NCBI RefSeq assembly: GCF_000626675.1 | Contig: NZ_CP006842.1 | Coordinates: 806,001-870,000 of the forward strand | Length of the DNA: 64,000 nt | DNA from: Corynebacterium glyciniphilum AJ 3170 | Lineage (GTDB): Bacteria > Actinomycetota > Actinomycetes > Mycobacteriales > Mycobacteriaceae | Direction: 5' to 3' | Translations under genes and position numbers: made by a program | Shown: piece by piece, positions 16,902 through 25,494 of the stretch | Layout of the letters: every line of letters starts with the position of its first letter | Numbering within the stretch: the stretch's first letter is position 1 | Notes under the pieces: generated by a model | Told to the model about the DNA's origin: nothing | Database searches by the model: none | The model's input: the letters and a program-made list of their open reading frames with translations, nothing else

Positions 16902-19220
16902 TCACTTCTCCGCGTCGGGCAGGGGCGGCATGTCCTCGGCCCGGCGTCCGGTCGGTTCCAGGCGCACCGGCGTGGACTTCGACACCGGGGTGTTGGACTT
17001 CTCGGCGGCGTGGTCCAGGGGAATCACCACGTTGGCCTCGGGGAAGTAGGTGGTGCAGCCGCCGCGGGAGTGGGAGTACTCCACCACCCGGAAGTCGGGG
17101 GCACGGCGCTGCCCGTCGGACCAGTCGGAGACGATATCGACCATGTCGCCGTCGCGCAGCCCCAGGCCACGCAGGTCCTCGGCGCCGACGAGGACGACCC
17201 GACGTCCTCCGCGGATACCACGGTAGCGGTCGTCCATGCCGTAGACGGTGGAGTTGTACTGGTCGTGGGTACGCACAGTGTTCATCATCAGCTCACGGTC
17301 GCGCAGCTGCACCGTGTCCGGCTGGTTGACGGTGAGATGAGCCTTGCCGTCGGGCGTGGTGAAGCGCCGTTCGCGTGGGCCGTTGGGCAGGTAGAAGCCG
17401 CCGGGGTGCTCGAGGCGTTCATTGTAGTTCTCGAAGCCGGGGATCGTCGCGGCGATGTGGTCGCGCAACACGGCGTAGTCGTCGATCATCGGCTGCCAGA
17501 AGTCGTCGCCGAAGGTATCGCGGCCGACGGAGCAGATGATGTCGATCTCGCTCTTCAGGTTCTCCTTGCGGTTCGCCCGACGCTTACCGGTGGAGGCGTG
17601 GACCTTGCCGACGGAGTCCTCGACGGTCACCGACTGGCGTCCGGACTTCTGCAGGTCCAGGTCGGTGCGGGAGCGCACCGGCAGGATGAGCGACTTCTCG
17701 CCCGGCCACGCGTGGGATCCGTTCGGCTTCGTCGACAGGTGGACGGTCAGCTCGTTGGATGCCATGCTCTGCTCGGCGACGGCGGTGTCGGACGTGACGC
17801 GCACGAGGTTGCCGCCGAGGGACATGAAGAAGCGGTTGTGGCCGTCGCGCATGGAGCGCAGGGCGTCGACAGTGTCGTGGCCGTGTTCGCGGGGGACGGG
17901 GAAGCCGAAGTGGTTCTCGATGGAGGTCAGGAAGCTGTCGGGGGACTTCTCCCAGATACCCATCGTCCGGTTGCCCTGCACGTTGGAGTGTCCGCGCAGC
18001 GGCGCGGTGCCGGCACCGGGCTTGCCGATGTTGCCGGTGAGCAGGAGGGTGTTGGTCATCTCCTGGATGGTGGCGACAGCGTTCTTGTGCTGGGTCACCC
18101 CGAGGGTCCAGCTGATGATCATGGTGTCGGCGCGGATGATCTCGTCGACAGTCGCCAGGACCTGCTCGCGCGGGATGCCGTGGGCGGCGGCGAGTTCGTC
18201 GTCGTCCAGGTCGCGCAGGTGCGCGGTGAGGTCGTCGTAGCCGGTGGTGAACTGCGCGAGGAAGGCGTGGTCGACGGCGTCGCGTCGCACGAGCTCCTTG
18301 TTGATCGCCAGGAAGAGCGCCCGGTCACCGTCGAGACGGACCTGCAGGTAGTCGTCGGCGAGCCTCTCGGTCCGGCCCAGGTAGGTCATCGGGTCCTGCG
18401 GCTCGCGGAAGGCCATCAGCCCGGTCTCGGGGATGGGGTTGACCGCCAGGATGCGTCCGCCGTTCTCCTTGAGCCGGGTGAAGGCGGTCAGGGCACGCGG
18501 GTGGTTGGTTCCCGGGTTCTGGCCGACGGAGATCAGCAGATCGGTGGAGTGGATGTCGTTCATCGTCACCGAGCCCTTGCCCAGGCCGACCATGGCGGTC
18601 AGCGCAGAGCCGGTGGACTCATGGCACATGTTCGAGCAGTCAGGCAGGTTGTTGGTGCCCATACGCCGGGCCAGCAGCTGGAAGACGTAGGCGGCCTCGT
18701 TGGATGCCTTGCCGGAGGTGTAGAACACCGCCTCTTCCGGGCTCGTGCGGTGCAGCTGGTCGGCGATGATGCCGAAGGCGTCCTCCCAGGTGACGGGACG
18801 GTAGTGGCCGTCGCCGGAGCTCCGGTCGTAGAGCATCGGCTCGGTGATGCGTCCGACCTTGCCGAGCCAGTGGTCGGTCTTCTCCCGCAGTTGTTCGACG
18901 GTGTACTGCGCCCAGAAGTCCGGGCCGGCCTTCTTCGGGGTTGTTTCCTCGGCGACAGCCTTGGCGCCGTTCTCACAGAACTCCACGACGTTGAGGTCGG
19001 CCTGGTCGGGTTCGGGCCAGGCGCAGCCGGGGCAGTCGAAGCCCTTGTGCTTGTTGATGGTCAGCAGTGACGGCACGGCGTTGTTCGGCACGGCGTGCTG
19101 CATCGAGTGCAGGATCGCGGGCACGCCGGCAGCGGCGTGTTCGCGTTCGCTGACCTTGGGGTGGTCGAACCGGTTGGCGACCGGGTTCACCTGGCTGGGG
19201 GACTCGTGCAGGCTGGTCAT
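16902..19220 (-). CDS. fdhF: Molybdenum-dependent formate dehydrogenase, FdhF/YdeP family
   Basis: A cytoplasmic molybdopterin oxidoreductase that probably oxidises formate to CO2. The 772-residue protein has an N-terminal iron-sulfur segment (FDCPGCAWPEP with a later Cys in FCENGAKAV), the active-site segment CSNMCHESTGSALT in which cysteine takes the place of selenocysteine, the pterin-binding VGQNPGTNHPRAL, and a C-terminal dinucleotide-binding domain (MMNTVRTHDQYNSTVYG). The ATG at 19220 is chosen over 19256 because TACGCT ends seven bases before it. fdhF and fdhD between rplE and rpsH match the arrangement I recall in C. glutamicum. No electron-transfer partner subunit is nearby. Confidence 0.93.
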   Translation of the reverse strand: MTSLHESPSQVNPVANRFDHPKVSEREHAAAGVPAILHSMQHAVPNNAVPSLLTINKHKGFDCPGCAWPEPDQADLNVVEFCENGAKAVAEETTPKKAGPDFWAQYTVEQLREKTDHWLGKVGRITEPMLYDRSSGDGHYRPVTWEDAFGIIADQLHRTSPEEAVFYTSGKASNEAAYVFQLLARRMGTNNLPDCSNMCHESTGSALTAMVGLGKGSVTMNDIHSTDLLISVGQNPGTNHPRALTAFTRLKENGGRILAVNPIPETGLMAFREPQDPMTYLGRTERLADDYLQVRLDGDRALFLAINKELVRRDAVDHAFLAQFTTGYDDLTAHLRDLDDDELAAAHGIPREQVLATVDEIIRADTMIISWTLGVTQHKNAVATIQEMTNTLLLTGNIGKPGAGTAPLRGHSNVQGNRTMGIWEKSPDSFLTSIENHFGFPVPREHGHDTVDALRSMRDGHNRFFMSLGGNLVRVTSDTAVAEQSMASNELTVHLSTKPNGSHAWPGEKSLILPVRSRTDLDLQKSGRQSVTVEDSVGKVHASTGKRRANRKENLKSEIDIICSVGRDTFGDDFWQPMIDDYAVLRDHIAATIPGFENYNERLEHPGGFYLPNGPRERRFTTPDGKAHLTVNQPDTVQLRDRELMMNTVRTHDQYNSTVYGMDDRYRGIRGGRRVVLVGAEDLRGLGLRDGDMVDIVSDWSDGQRRAPDFRVVEYSHSRGGCTTYFPEANVVIPLDHAAEKSNTPVSKSTPVRLEPTGRRAEDMPPLPDAEK

Positions 19221-19352
19221 GGTATCCAGCGTATGCCGCCCGGGTTTGCCGGTCACCTCACCGGATCAACCCGCTCACGGGCGGGATGCGCGAAGCTGCA
19301 GGTTGTGACGGCGGTCATACGGTGCCGCCGTAAGGTCGTCCGGAGATACCGG

Positions 19353-19679
19353 TCAGTTTTTCCCGAGAGCGAGGTCGGTGACGTCCATGATTCGGACTCC
19401 GGCGGCGGCGGAATAGTTGTCTGCGGAGGGGTTTCCGTCAGCGGTGTCGGACGCTGCACGTCCGGCGGCGAGTCCGACGAGGAAGGCCGTCACCGGTGCC
19501 GCGGGCCGGGAGCGGTTGTGTGCGACGGCGGATGTCAGGTCGAGGATGCCCTTGATGTTCGTTCGCACCACGTCTTCCGGCAGCCCGAGTTCCGACGCCA
19601 CCTGGTCGAGCCAGGCGTGGGCGCTCTGCATTTCTTCGGGGGAGCCTTTTGCCGGGGAGCCTTCTGCAGGAGTGTTCAT
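19353..19679 (-). CDS. DUF6457-domain protein
   Basis: A 108-residue protein whose core (residues 22-75: AHAWLDQVASELGLPEDV, LDLTSAVAHNRSRPAAPVTAFLVGLAAGRA) matches DUF6457, a helical domain of unknown role found free or fused to MobA and other Moco proteins. TAGCGT ends seven bases upstream of the ATG, so it is probably leaderless. It lies 133 bases upstream of fdhF on the same strand. The family and the location together suggest a role in Moco delivery to, or activation of, the formate dehydrogenase; this is inference. Confidence 0.72.
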   Translation of the reverse strand: MNTPAEGSPAKGSPEEMQSAHAWLDQVASELGLPEDVVRTNIKGILDLTSAVAHNRSRPAAPVTAFLVGLAAGRAASDTADGNPSADNYSAAAGVRIMDVTDLALGKN

Positions 19680-19700
19680 GTTTCCGACGCTACCCGGCGT

Positions 19701-20858
19701 CTATTCGGCGTCACCACCGTACAGGGCGGCCGCAGCGGTGAGCAGCATCTCGCCGGACTGTGGTCCGAAGCTCAATGACTGACTGTCCGGAATGGCCAGG
19801 ACCCGCTCGTTCTTGCCCGCCGTGGTCTGGGCGATACCGGGCTTGGCCAGCAGTCCGTCCAACCCACCGGTGGAGTCCAGTCCGGCGGACATCATGACCA
19901 GCACGTCGGGGTTCAGATCCGCCAGCGATTCGGCATTGGCGGGCGACGCCTGCCCGATGCCCTCCTCTTTGGCGGCATCGACACCACCGAGTGCTTCGAT
20001 GAGGTCGTCGGTGCCGTCGTCCGGCCCGAGGATGTAGAACACGCCGCCGTCGCCGCGGGCGTACAGGAAGGCCATGCGCAGAGGACCACCGGAAACCGCG
20101 TCGTCGGTGGCGCGTCGGATGGCTTCGACGGCGCGGGAGATTTCAGCGTCGGCACGTTCGCCGAGTCGCTCGCCGTTCTGCGCAAGCCCGACGATCCCGG
20201 CAATCGTGTCGATATCGCTGCTGACGGTGTCGATCGTATGTTCCGGATTGATCTTGACCACCGGCACTCCGGCATCCCGTAACTGGTTGAGAGCATCGCC
20301 GGGCCCGATGCTGCCGTCGACGATCACCAGCGACGGGTTGAGGTTCAGCACGGCCTCGGCGTTGATGGAGTGTCCGCCCTGGGTGACCACCGGAAGATCC
20401 TGCAGGCTCGGCTCGGTCGACGACACGGTGCGCCCCACGATGTTGTCCCGCAGCCCCAGCCCGGCGAGCGTTCGCGAGATCGTGCCGTAGATGTCCAGGG
20501 GGATGATGCGTGAGATGTCGTCGACGGTGACGTCCCGGCCGTCGGCATCTGTCAGATCGACGGGAAGGTCGGCCTCCTCGGCGGTCTCCCCGTCGACCGG
20601 AGTGACGTCGCCGACGGTCTCCGCGTGGGAGACGCCGTGACTCTCGTGCGCCTCTGGCAGGCCGTTGTCCACCATGTGGGTGAATGTGTCGAGGGCGGTG
20701 TCGAAGGAGGTCTCCTCTGCCTGTGCGGTCTGCCCGGCGCCGTTGTCAGCACCGATGCCGCAGGCGGTGAGCGAGCCCGTCACCAGCACGGCAGCAGCGA
20801 CGGCGGCGCTGATCGTGGCGACAGCACGGTGCAGGGAGGACGGTCGACGTGTGGACAT
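19701..20858 (-). CDS. Heme-binding substrate-binding lipoprotein, HmuT-like
   Basis: A 385-residue class III periplasmic-binding-fold lipoprotein with lipobox LTAC (Cys33) and an acidic spacer to about residue 95. The HmuT-type core follows: LGLRDNIVGRTVSS, VVTQGGHSINAEAVLNLNPSLVI with a likely heme-ligand histidine, and the FLYARGDGGVFYILG region with a candidate tyrosine. HmuT hands heme to the HmuUV importer, yet no permease or ATPase gene is adjacent. TAATTT ends six bases before the ATG (leaderless) and overlaps the inverted repeat at 20868-20881. Confidence 0.85.
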   Translation of the reverse strand: MSTRRPSSLHRAVATISAAVAAAVLVTGSLTACGIGADNGAGQTAQAEETSFDTALDTFTHMVDNGLPEAHESHGVSHAETVGDVTPVDGETAEEADLPVDLTDADGRDVTVDDISRIIPLDIYGTISRTLAGLGLRDNIVGRTVSSTEPSLQDLPVVTQGGHSINAEAVLNLNPSLVIVDGSIGPGDALNQLRDAGVPVVKINPEHTIDTVSSDIDTIAGIVGLAQNGERLGERADAEISRAVEAIRRATDDAVSGGPLRMAFLYARGDGGVFYILGPDDGTDDLIEALGGVDAAKEEGIGQASPANAESLADLNPDVLVMMSAGLDSTGGLDGLLAKPGIAQTTAGKNERVLAIPDSQSLSFGPQSGEMLLTAAAALYGGDAE

Positions 20859-20867
20859 GGGACGAAA

Positions 20868-20881
20868 TTAGCACATGCTTA
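20868..20881. promoter_or_regulatory. Inverted repeat over the hmuT-like promoter
   Basis: The near-palindrome TTAGCACATGCTTA (one mismatch) overlaps the putative -10 element TAATTT, read on the minus strand, immediately upstream of the lipoprotein start. A repressor bound here would block transcription. The element resembles but does not match the DtxR box, because its half-sites are spaced differently. Confidence 0.45.
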
Positions 20882-20889
20882 CCCGACGG

Positions 20890-21519
20890 TCAGTGGGGCG
20901 GGGGAGGGGGTCCACCGAGGGCATGGCGTGAATGGGCGGCGAGTTCGCGGGCCAAGGCGGGCATCTCCCGGTGCCACGATGTACCCGCCGAATCATCCGC
21001 GGCGTCGCTGATGATCTTGGCCAGCTGCACAGGGACACCGAACCACTGTGCCACCGCCGCTACCGCGTAACCCTCCATGTCGACCAGGTCGGCGTCCTGT
21101 GCCAACCGGTCGCGGGTCGCACCGTCCTCGACGAACACGTCGCCGGTGGCGAGGGTCAGACCGGCGGGTGGATCAGAGCGGTCCGTCCCGAGGTCGATCG
21201 GCGGGTACTCGTCCCTGCCGGTCAACGCGGCGACACCGGTGTGGGAGAAATCGTGCAGGATGACCCGGTCAACGCGGTGGACTCCGGTGAGCCCCGGACG
21301 GAGGGCGCCGGCGGTGCCGACATTGATGATCGCGCTGGGCAGCCCACCCGCCCGCAGATAGCGGTGCAGGCAGTCGGTCAACGCGAGCGTGGCGTTGAGC
21401 CGTCCTATGCCGGTCATGAGGACCGGGGCGTCCTCATCCATGTCGGCGGCCTCGGCCGCGACGGCGACGACGATGAGCGGCTGGCCGGGAACGACTCGGC
21501 CCTGGAAGAGTTCGAGCAT
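20890..21519 (-). CDS. Nucleosidase of the PNP/UDP phosphorylase family (MTA/SAH nucleosidase-like)
   Basis: A 209-residue protein with the nucleoside phosphorylase superfamily fold: glycine-rich VLMTGIGRLNATLAL, INVGTAGALRPGL, the ATGDVFV loop and the ribose-binding VDMEGYAVAAVAQWFGVPVQLAKIISDAADDSAG. It probably cleaves a purine nucleoside such as methylthioadenosine or adenosylhomocysteine. The ATG at 21519 is preferred over 21564 because TAGATT ends seven bases upstream and the protein then starts at the fold. It lies 17 bases after the purF stop on the same strand, so purine salvage and synthesis may be linked. The tail is a proline run. Confidence 0.82.
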   Translation of the reverse strand: MLELFQGRVVPGQPLIVVAVAAEAADMDEDAPVLMTGIGRLNATLALTDCLHRYLRAGGLPSAIINVGTAGALRPGLTGVHRVDRVILHDFSHTGVAALTGRDEYPPIDLGTDRSDPPAGLTLATGDVFVEDGATRDRLAQDADLVDMEGYAVAAVAQWFGVPVQLAKIISDAADDSAGTSWHREMPALARELAAHSRHALGGPPPPPH

Positions 21520-21536
21520 AGGGCCCAATCTACCGC

Positions 21537-23030
21537 TCAGGAGACCTGGTTGTCGCGGACCCACTCCAGGTATTCGTCGGTGACGGTGCCGGTGACATAC
21601 CGACCGTCGAAACAGCTCATGTCCAGGCCGTCAAGCTGTGCGTCCGTCTGGCCGTCGAGGATCGCACCCTCAAGGTCCTCGACTTTCTGGTACACGAGGT
21701 GGTCGGCGCCGAGGACCTTGCAGACCTCGGGTACGGACCTGCCGGCGGCGACGAGTTCGTCGCGGTCGGGGATGTTGATGCCGTAGACGTGCGGATGCCG
21801 GATCGGAGGCGCCGCGGACGCGAAGCTGACTTTCCGGGCGCCGGCAGCACGGGCCATGGCGATGATTTCGTAGCTGGTCGTGCCGCGGACAATGGAGTCG
21901 TCGATGAGCAGCACATGTTTACCGGCGAACTCCGAGGACATGGCGTTGAGCTTCTGCCGCACGCTCTTCTTGCGCACCGCCTGTCCCGGCATGATGAAGG
22001 TCCGTCCAACATAACGGTTCTTGAAGAATCCCTCGCGGTAGGGGAGATCGAGGACCCGGGCGACCTCCATCGCCGCCGGGCGGGCCGAGTCGGGGATGGG
22101 CATGACGACGTCCACGTCATCGGTAGGGACATGCTCGGCGATGGTGTTCGCCAGCCGTGCGCCCATCCGCAGCCGCGAATCGTAGACGCTGATGCCGTTC
22201 ATCACCGAGTCCGGCCGGGCCAGGTAGACGTACTCGAAGGAACAGGGCTCCAGGCGGGCGTCGGTGACACACTGCCGTGAGTACAGGGTGCCGTCCGCGG
22301 TGATGAACACGGCCTCGCCCGGGGCGATTTCACGCTCGAGTTCGTAGTCGGCGTTCTCCAGTACCAGCGACTCACTGGCGACGACCCATTCGTCATGCCC
22401 GCCGACGGCGTGGGAACCACCCGTGGCAGTCGGGCGGCGGCGTCCCAGCACCAGTGGACGGATCCCGTTGGGGTCCCGGAAGGCCAATAGTCCGTGGTGG
22501 GCGATCAGGGAGATCACACCGTAGGCACCTTCGATCCGGCCCATCGTCGCCGTGACCGCATCGAAGATGCCGTCGGCGTTGAGGTCGTCCGGCCCGGTGG
22601 TGGACTGCAGCTCATGGGCCAGGACATTCAGCAGCAGCTCTGTGTCGCTGGAGGTGTTGAGGTGACGGCGGTCGCGGTGCCGCATCTCGGTGGTCAGCTC
22701 ACGGGTGTTGGTCAGGTTCCCGTTGTGCACCAGGGTGATGCCGTAGGGGGAGTTGACGTAGAAGGGCTGTGACTCCTGCTCATTCGAGGCGGCGCCGCGG
22801 GTCACGTAACGGACGTGACCCAGGCCGGCGGTGCCGAGCAGTGACCGCATGTCACGGGTACGGAAAGACTCGCGCACCATGCCGCGGGCGCGGAAGAGGT
22901 GCATGTGTCCCCCCTCCTCGGCGGTCGCCATGCCCGTCGAATCCTGCCCGCGATGCTGCAGGAGCAGTAGAGCGTCGTAAATGTCCTGGTTGACCGGCTG
23001 GTTTCCCACCATGCCGACGATGCCGCACAT
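21537..23030 (-). CDS. purF: Amidophosphoribosyltransferase, E. coli-type PurF
   Basis: Makes phosphoribosylamine from PRPP and glutamine, the first committed purine step. The 497-residue enzyme starts MCGIVGMVG, with the nucleophile Cys2 exposed by Met removal and no propeptide. It has a class II glutaminase domain (LLLQHRGQDS, QPFYVNSPYGITLVHNGNLTN) and a PRTase domain (VLLIDDSIVRGTTS). The glutaminase loops and the C-terminal segment CFDGRYVTGTVTDEYLEWV resemble E. coli PurF rather than the ECGVFG-type actinobacterial enzyme that has a propeptide. GAGGA serves as ribosome site. Confidence 0.93.
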   Translation of the reverse strand: MCGIVGMVGNQPVNQDIYDALLLLQHRGQDSTGMATAEEGGHMHLFRARGMVRESFRTRDMRSLLGTAGLGHVRYVTRGAASNEQESQPFYVNSPYGITLVHNGNLTNTRELTTEMRHRDRRHLNTSSDTELLLNVLAHELQSTTGPDDLNADGIFDAVTATMGRIEGAYGVISLIAHHGLLAFRDPNGIRPLVLGRRRPTATGGSHAVGGHDEWVVASESLVLENADYELEREIAPGEAVFITADGTLYSRQCVTDARLEPCSFEYVYLARPDSVMNGISVYDSRLRMGARLANTIAEHVPTDDVDVVMPIPDSARPAAMEVARVLDLPYREGFFKNRYVGRTFIMPGQAVRKKSVRQKLNAMSSEFAGKHVLLIDDSIVRGTTSYEIIAMARAAGARKVSFASAAPPIRHPHVYGINIPDRDELVAAGRSVPEVCKVLGADHLVYQKVEDLEGAILDGQTDAQLDGLDMSCFDGRYVTGTVTDEYLEWVRDNQVS

Positions 23031-23078
23031 TGCGCTGAGGTGTCCTCACTGTGTCCCGGAAGATGGATGCAGGTGTAG

Positions 23079-23106
23079 AGCCTACGCCCATAGTTGACCA
23101 TAACAA
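23079..23106 (-). promoter_or_regulatory. Putative purF promoter
   Basis: On the minus strand TTGTTA (23106-23101) is followed after 16 bases by TAGGCT (23084-23079), giving -35 and -10 boxes about 50 bases upstream of the purF start. No PurR-like operator was recognised. Confidence 0.55.
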
Positions 23107-23167
23107 CGATCGGGCGGGGATCAGGGAGGGGATCGGGAAGGTCGCAGGATGCTGGACCACCGCGGTT

Positions 23168-23196
23168 TTGCCTTTATTTTCCCAGGTTGGTAACGT
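23168..23196 (+). promoter_or_regulatory. Putative rpsH operon promoter
   Basis: TTGCCT (23168-23173) and TAACGT (23191-23196) are separated by 17 bases, a good fit to a housekeeping promoter in this GC-rich DNA. It lies about 245 bases upstream of rpsH and would drive the second part of the spc operon. Confidence 0.55.
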
Positions 23197-23440
23197 GAAC
23201 GGGTCTCGCTGTGGGGTTGCCCTTGTCTGCCAAGGATGACGCGCGCCGCTGCAGCATGTCGAGACTCCTGAACATGAACCACTTTGTCGCAGGCCCACCG
23301 CCTATTGCGGCCGCGCGGAACACAAGGCAGCGAGCAAGCCGGACTACTGAGTCCGGGGAGCGTTGAGTTGCCGGACACAAATGCGCGGTGACGCCCGGGT
23401 GGACGGGGAACCGTGACGAGAAAGGCTAGAGGTCACTTCC

Positions 23441-23839
23441 ATGACCATGACTGACCCCATCGCGGACATGCTGTCCCGCGTGAGGAACGCGTCCAACGCG
23501 TACCACGACAGCGTCTCGATGCCGTCCTCGAAGATCAAGGCCAACATCGCCGAGATCCTCAAGTCCGAGGGCTACATCGCCGACTATGCCGTCGAGGACG
23601 CCTCGACCGGCAAGAAGCTCACCCTGGAACTGAAGTACAGCACGTCCCGCGAGCGTTCGATCGCAGGGCTGCGTCGCGTGTCCAAGCCGGGCCTGCGCGT
23701 GTACGCCAAGTCCACCAACCTCCCGAAGGTCCTCGGCGGCCTGGGCGTGGCGATCATCTCCACCTCCAACGGCCTGCTGACCGACCGTCAGGCGACCGAG
23801 AAGGGCGTGGGTGGGGAAGTCCTCGCCTACGTCTGGTAG
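23441..23839 (+). CDS. rpsH: 30S ribosomal protein S8
   Basis: A central-domain 16S rRNA-binding protein of 132 residues; [22 protein letters not shown] and the C-terminal [19 protein letters not shown] are diagnostic. It is the first gene after the 21-kb interruption of the spc operon, with 15 bases to rplF. In E. coli S8 represses the spc operon by binding the L5 leader; here rplE is remote, so any such control must use the rpsH leader. Confidence 0.98.
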   Translation: MTMTDPIADMLSRVRNASNAYHDSVSMPSSKIKANIAEILKSEGYIADYAVEDASTGKKLTLELKYSTSRERSIAGLRRVSKPGLRVYAKSTNLPKVLGGLGVAIISTSNGLLTDRQATEKGVGGEVLAYVW

Positions 23840-23854
23840 AAGGAGGACGAAGCA

Positions 23855-24391
23855 ATGTCACGAATCGGTAAGAACCCCGTGGCCGTTCCCGCCGGCGTCA
23901 CCGTCGCCATCGACGGCCAGAACGTCGAGGTCAAGGGCCCCAAGGGTACTCTCTCGCAGGTCATCCCGGCACCGATCTCCGTTGTCCAGGAGGACAACGA
24001 GCTCGTGGTCAGCCGTCCGGACGACCACCGCAAGAACCGCTCCCTGCACGGCCTGTCCCGCTCTCTCGTCAACAACATGGTTGTCGGCGTGACTGAGGGC
24101 TACACCACCAAGATGGAAATCTTCGGTGTCGGCTACCGCGTCCAGGCCAAGGGCAGCAACCTCGAGTTCGCCCTCGGCTACTCCCACCCCGTCCTCATTG
24201 AGGCTCCGGAGGGAATCACCTTCGCGGTCGACGGAAACACCAAGTTCTCCATCACCGGTATCGATAAGCAGCAGGTCGGACAGATCGCCGCAAATATCCG
24301 TCGTCTCCGTAAGGACGACCCCTACAAGGGCAAGGGTATCCGCTACGCGGGCGAGCAGATCCGTCGCAAGGTCGGAAAGACGGGTAAGTAG
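23855..24391 (+). CDS. rplF: 50S ribosomal protein L6
   Basis: Binds 23S rRNA near the sarcin-ricin loop. It has 178 residues with the [15 protein letters not shown] start, two repeated L6 folds and the conserved [20 protein letters not shown] end. AGAAGGAGG lies before the ATG and rplR begins two bases after the stop. Confidence 0.98.
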   Translation: MSRIGKNPVAVPAGVTVAIDGQNVEVKGPKGTLSQVIPAPISVVQEDNELVVSRPDDHRKNRSLHGLSRSLVNNMVVGVTEGYTTKMEIFGVGYRVQAKGSNLEFALGYSHPVLIEAPEGITFAVDGNTKFSITGIDKQQVGQIAANIRRLRKDDPYKGKGIRYAGEQIRRKVGKTGK

Positions 24392-24393
24392 AG

Positions 24394-24798
24394 ATGGCAC
24401 AGAGTACTGCAACCAGCAAGCGTCTCCCGGTGGGCAAGGACATCTCCACCCGCCGACGCGTCGCACGCGCACGTCGTCACTACCGTCTGCGCAAGAACAT
24501 CTCCGGTACCCCCGAGACCCCGCGTCTCGTGGTGCACCGCACCTCACGTCACATGCACGTCCAGGTCATCGATGACACCAAGGGTCACACCCTGGCCGCT
24601 GCGTCGACGATCGAGCCCGACGTCCGTGCACTGGACGGTGACAAGAAGGACCGTGGCGCTCGCGTCGGTCAGCTGATCGCCGAGCGCGCCAAGGCTGCCG
24701 GAGTCGAGACCGTCGTCTTCGACCGTGGTGGCTACCAGTACCACGGCCGGGTCGCCGCCCTGGCAGACGCCGCCCGTGAAGGTGGTCTGAAGTTCTAA
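24394..24798 (+). CDS. rplR: 50S ribosomal protein L18
   Basis: A 5S rRNA-binding protein of 134 residues. After a basic N-terminal tail, [39 protein letters not shown] and [28 protein letters not shown] are the L18 core. It sits in the uninterrupted rpsH-rplF-rplR-rpsE-rpmD-rplO run. Confidence 0.98.
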   Translation: MAQSTATSKRLPVGKDISTRRRVARARRHYRLRKNISGTPETPRLVVHRTSRHMHVQVIDDTKGHTLAAASTIEPDVRALDGDKKDRGARVGQLIAERAKAAGVETVVFDRGGYQYHGRVAALADAAREGGLKF

Positions 24799-24838
24799 TG
24801 CGCAACGACAACATTTTCACCGACGGAAGGACTGCGTG

Positions 24839-25489
24839 ATGTCGGAACGTGATCGTAACGGCGGACGCACCGCCGACAGCAACAACAAGGACAACCGGGA
24901 CAACCGGGGCCGTGGCAACAACGGTGGTCGTGACGACCGTCGCGGTGGCCGTCGTGACCAGCAGGACGAGCGCTCGCAGTACCTCGAGCGCGTCGTGACC
25001 ATCAACCGCGTCTCCAAGGTCGTGAAGGGTGGTCGTCGCTTCAGCTTCACCGCCCTCGTGATCGTCGGTGACGGTCAGGGCATGGTCGGCGTCGGCTACG
25101 GCAAGGCCAAGGAAGTTCCCGCCGCGATCCAGAAGGGTGCCGAGGAAGCTCGCAAGAACTTCTTCCGCGTCCCGATGATCGCCGGCACCATCACCCACGA
25201 GGTCCAGGGCGAAGCCGCCGCTGGTGTCGTGTGGATGAAGCCTGCTGCACCGGGTACCGGTGTCATCGCCGGCGGTGCCGCCCGCCCCGTGCTCGAGTGT
25301 GCCGGCGTTCAGGACGTTCTGTCGAAGTCCCTGGGCTCCGACAACGCCATCAACGTCGTCCACGCCACCGTGGACGCACTCAAGCAGCTGGTCCGCCCCG
25401 AAGAGGTCGCTGCCCGTCGCGGTAAGTCCCTCGAAGAGGTCACCCCGGCACCGATGCTGCGCGCCCGCGCTGCAGGACAGGGAGCGTGA
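24839..25489 (+). CDS. rpsE: 30S ribosomal protein S5
   Basis: Works in translational accuracy and mRNA unwinding. It has 216 residues, about 50 more than E. coli S5, because of an N-terminal tail rich in Arg, Asn, Asp and Gly (residues 4-45, with [23 protein letters not shown] repeats). The core [31 protein letters not shown] and the C-terminal KSLEEVTP are standard. The ATG at 24839 follows an in-frame GTG at 24836; GGAAGG lies upstream. Confidence 0.96.
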   Translation: MSERDRNGGRTADSNNKDNRDNRGRGNNGGRDDRRGGRRDQQDERSQYLERVVTINRVSKVVKGGRRFSFTALVIVGDGQGMVGVGYGKAKEVPAAIQKGAEEARKNFFRVPMIAGTITHEVQGEAAAGVVWMKPAAPGTGVIAGGAARPVLECAGVQDVLSKSLGSDNAINVVHATVDALKQLVRPEEVAARRGKSLEEVTPAPMLRARAAGQGA

Positions 25490-25494
25490 TTGAG

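Larger units (their letters stand above)
23031..23440. other. Divergent control region between purF and rpsH
   Basis: These 410 bases hold no gene. They carry the purF promoter near 23079-23106 and an rpsH promoter near 23168-23196, leaving an rpsH leader of about 235 bases. The leader contains several GC-rich inverted stretches but no clear terminator, and could host autoregulation by a ribosomal protein such as S8. Confidence 0.6.

Noticed and set aside
16290..19070. A 926-codon open frame on the plus strand opposite fdhF and fdhD
   Set aside because: It is an antisense shadow created by GC-rich codon use. Its product is low-complexity Val/Gly/Asp/His, and the opposite strand encodes clear FdhF and FdhD.
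20868..20881. DtxR iron box before the hmuT-like gene
   Set aside because: The palindrome has different half-site spacing from the DtxR consensus, so it is reported only as an inverted repeat.
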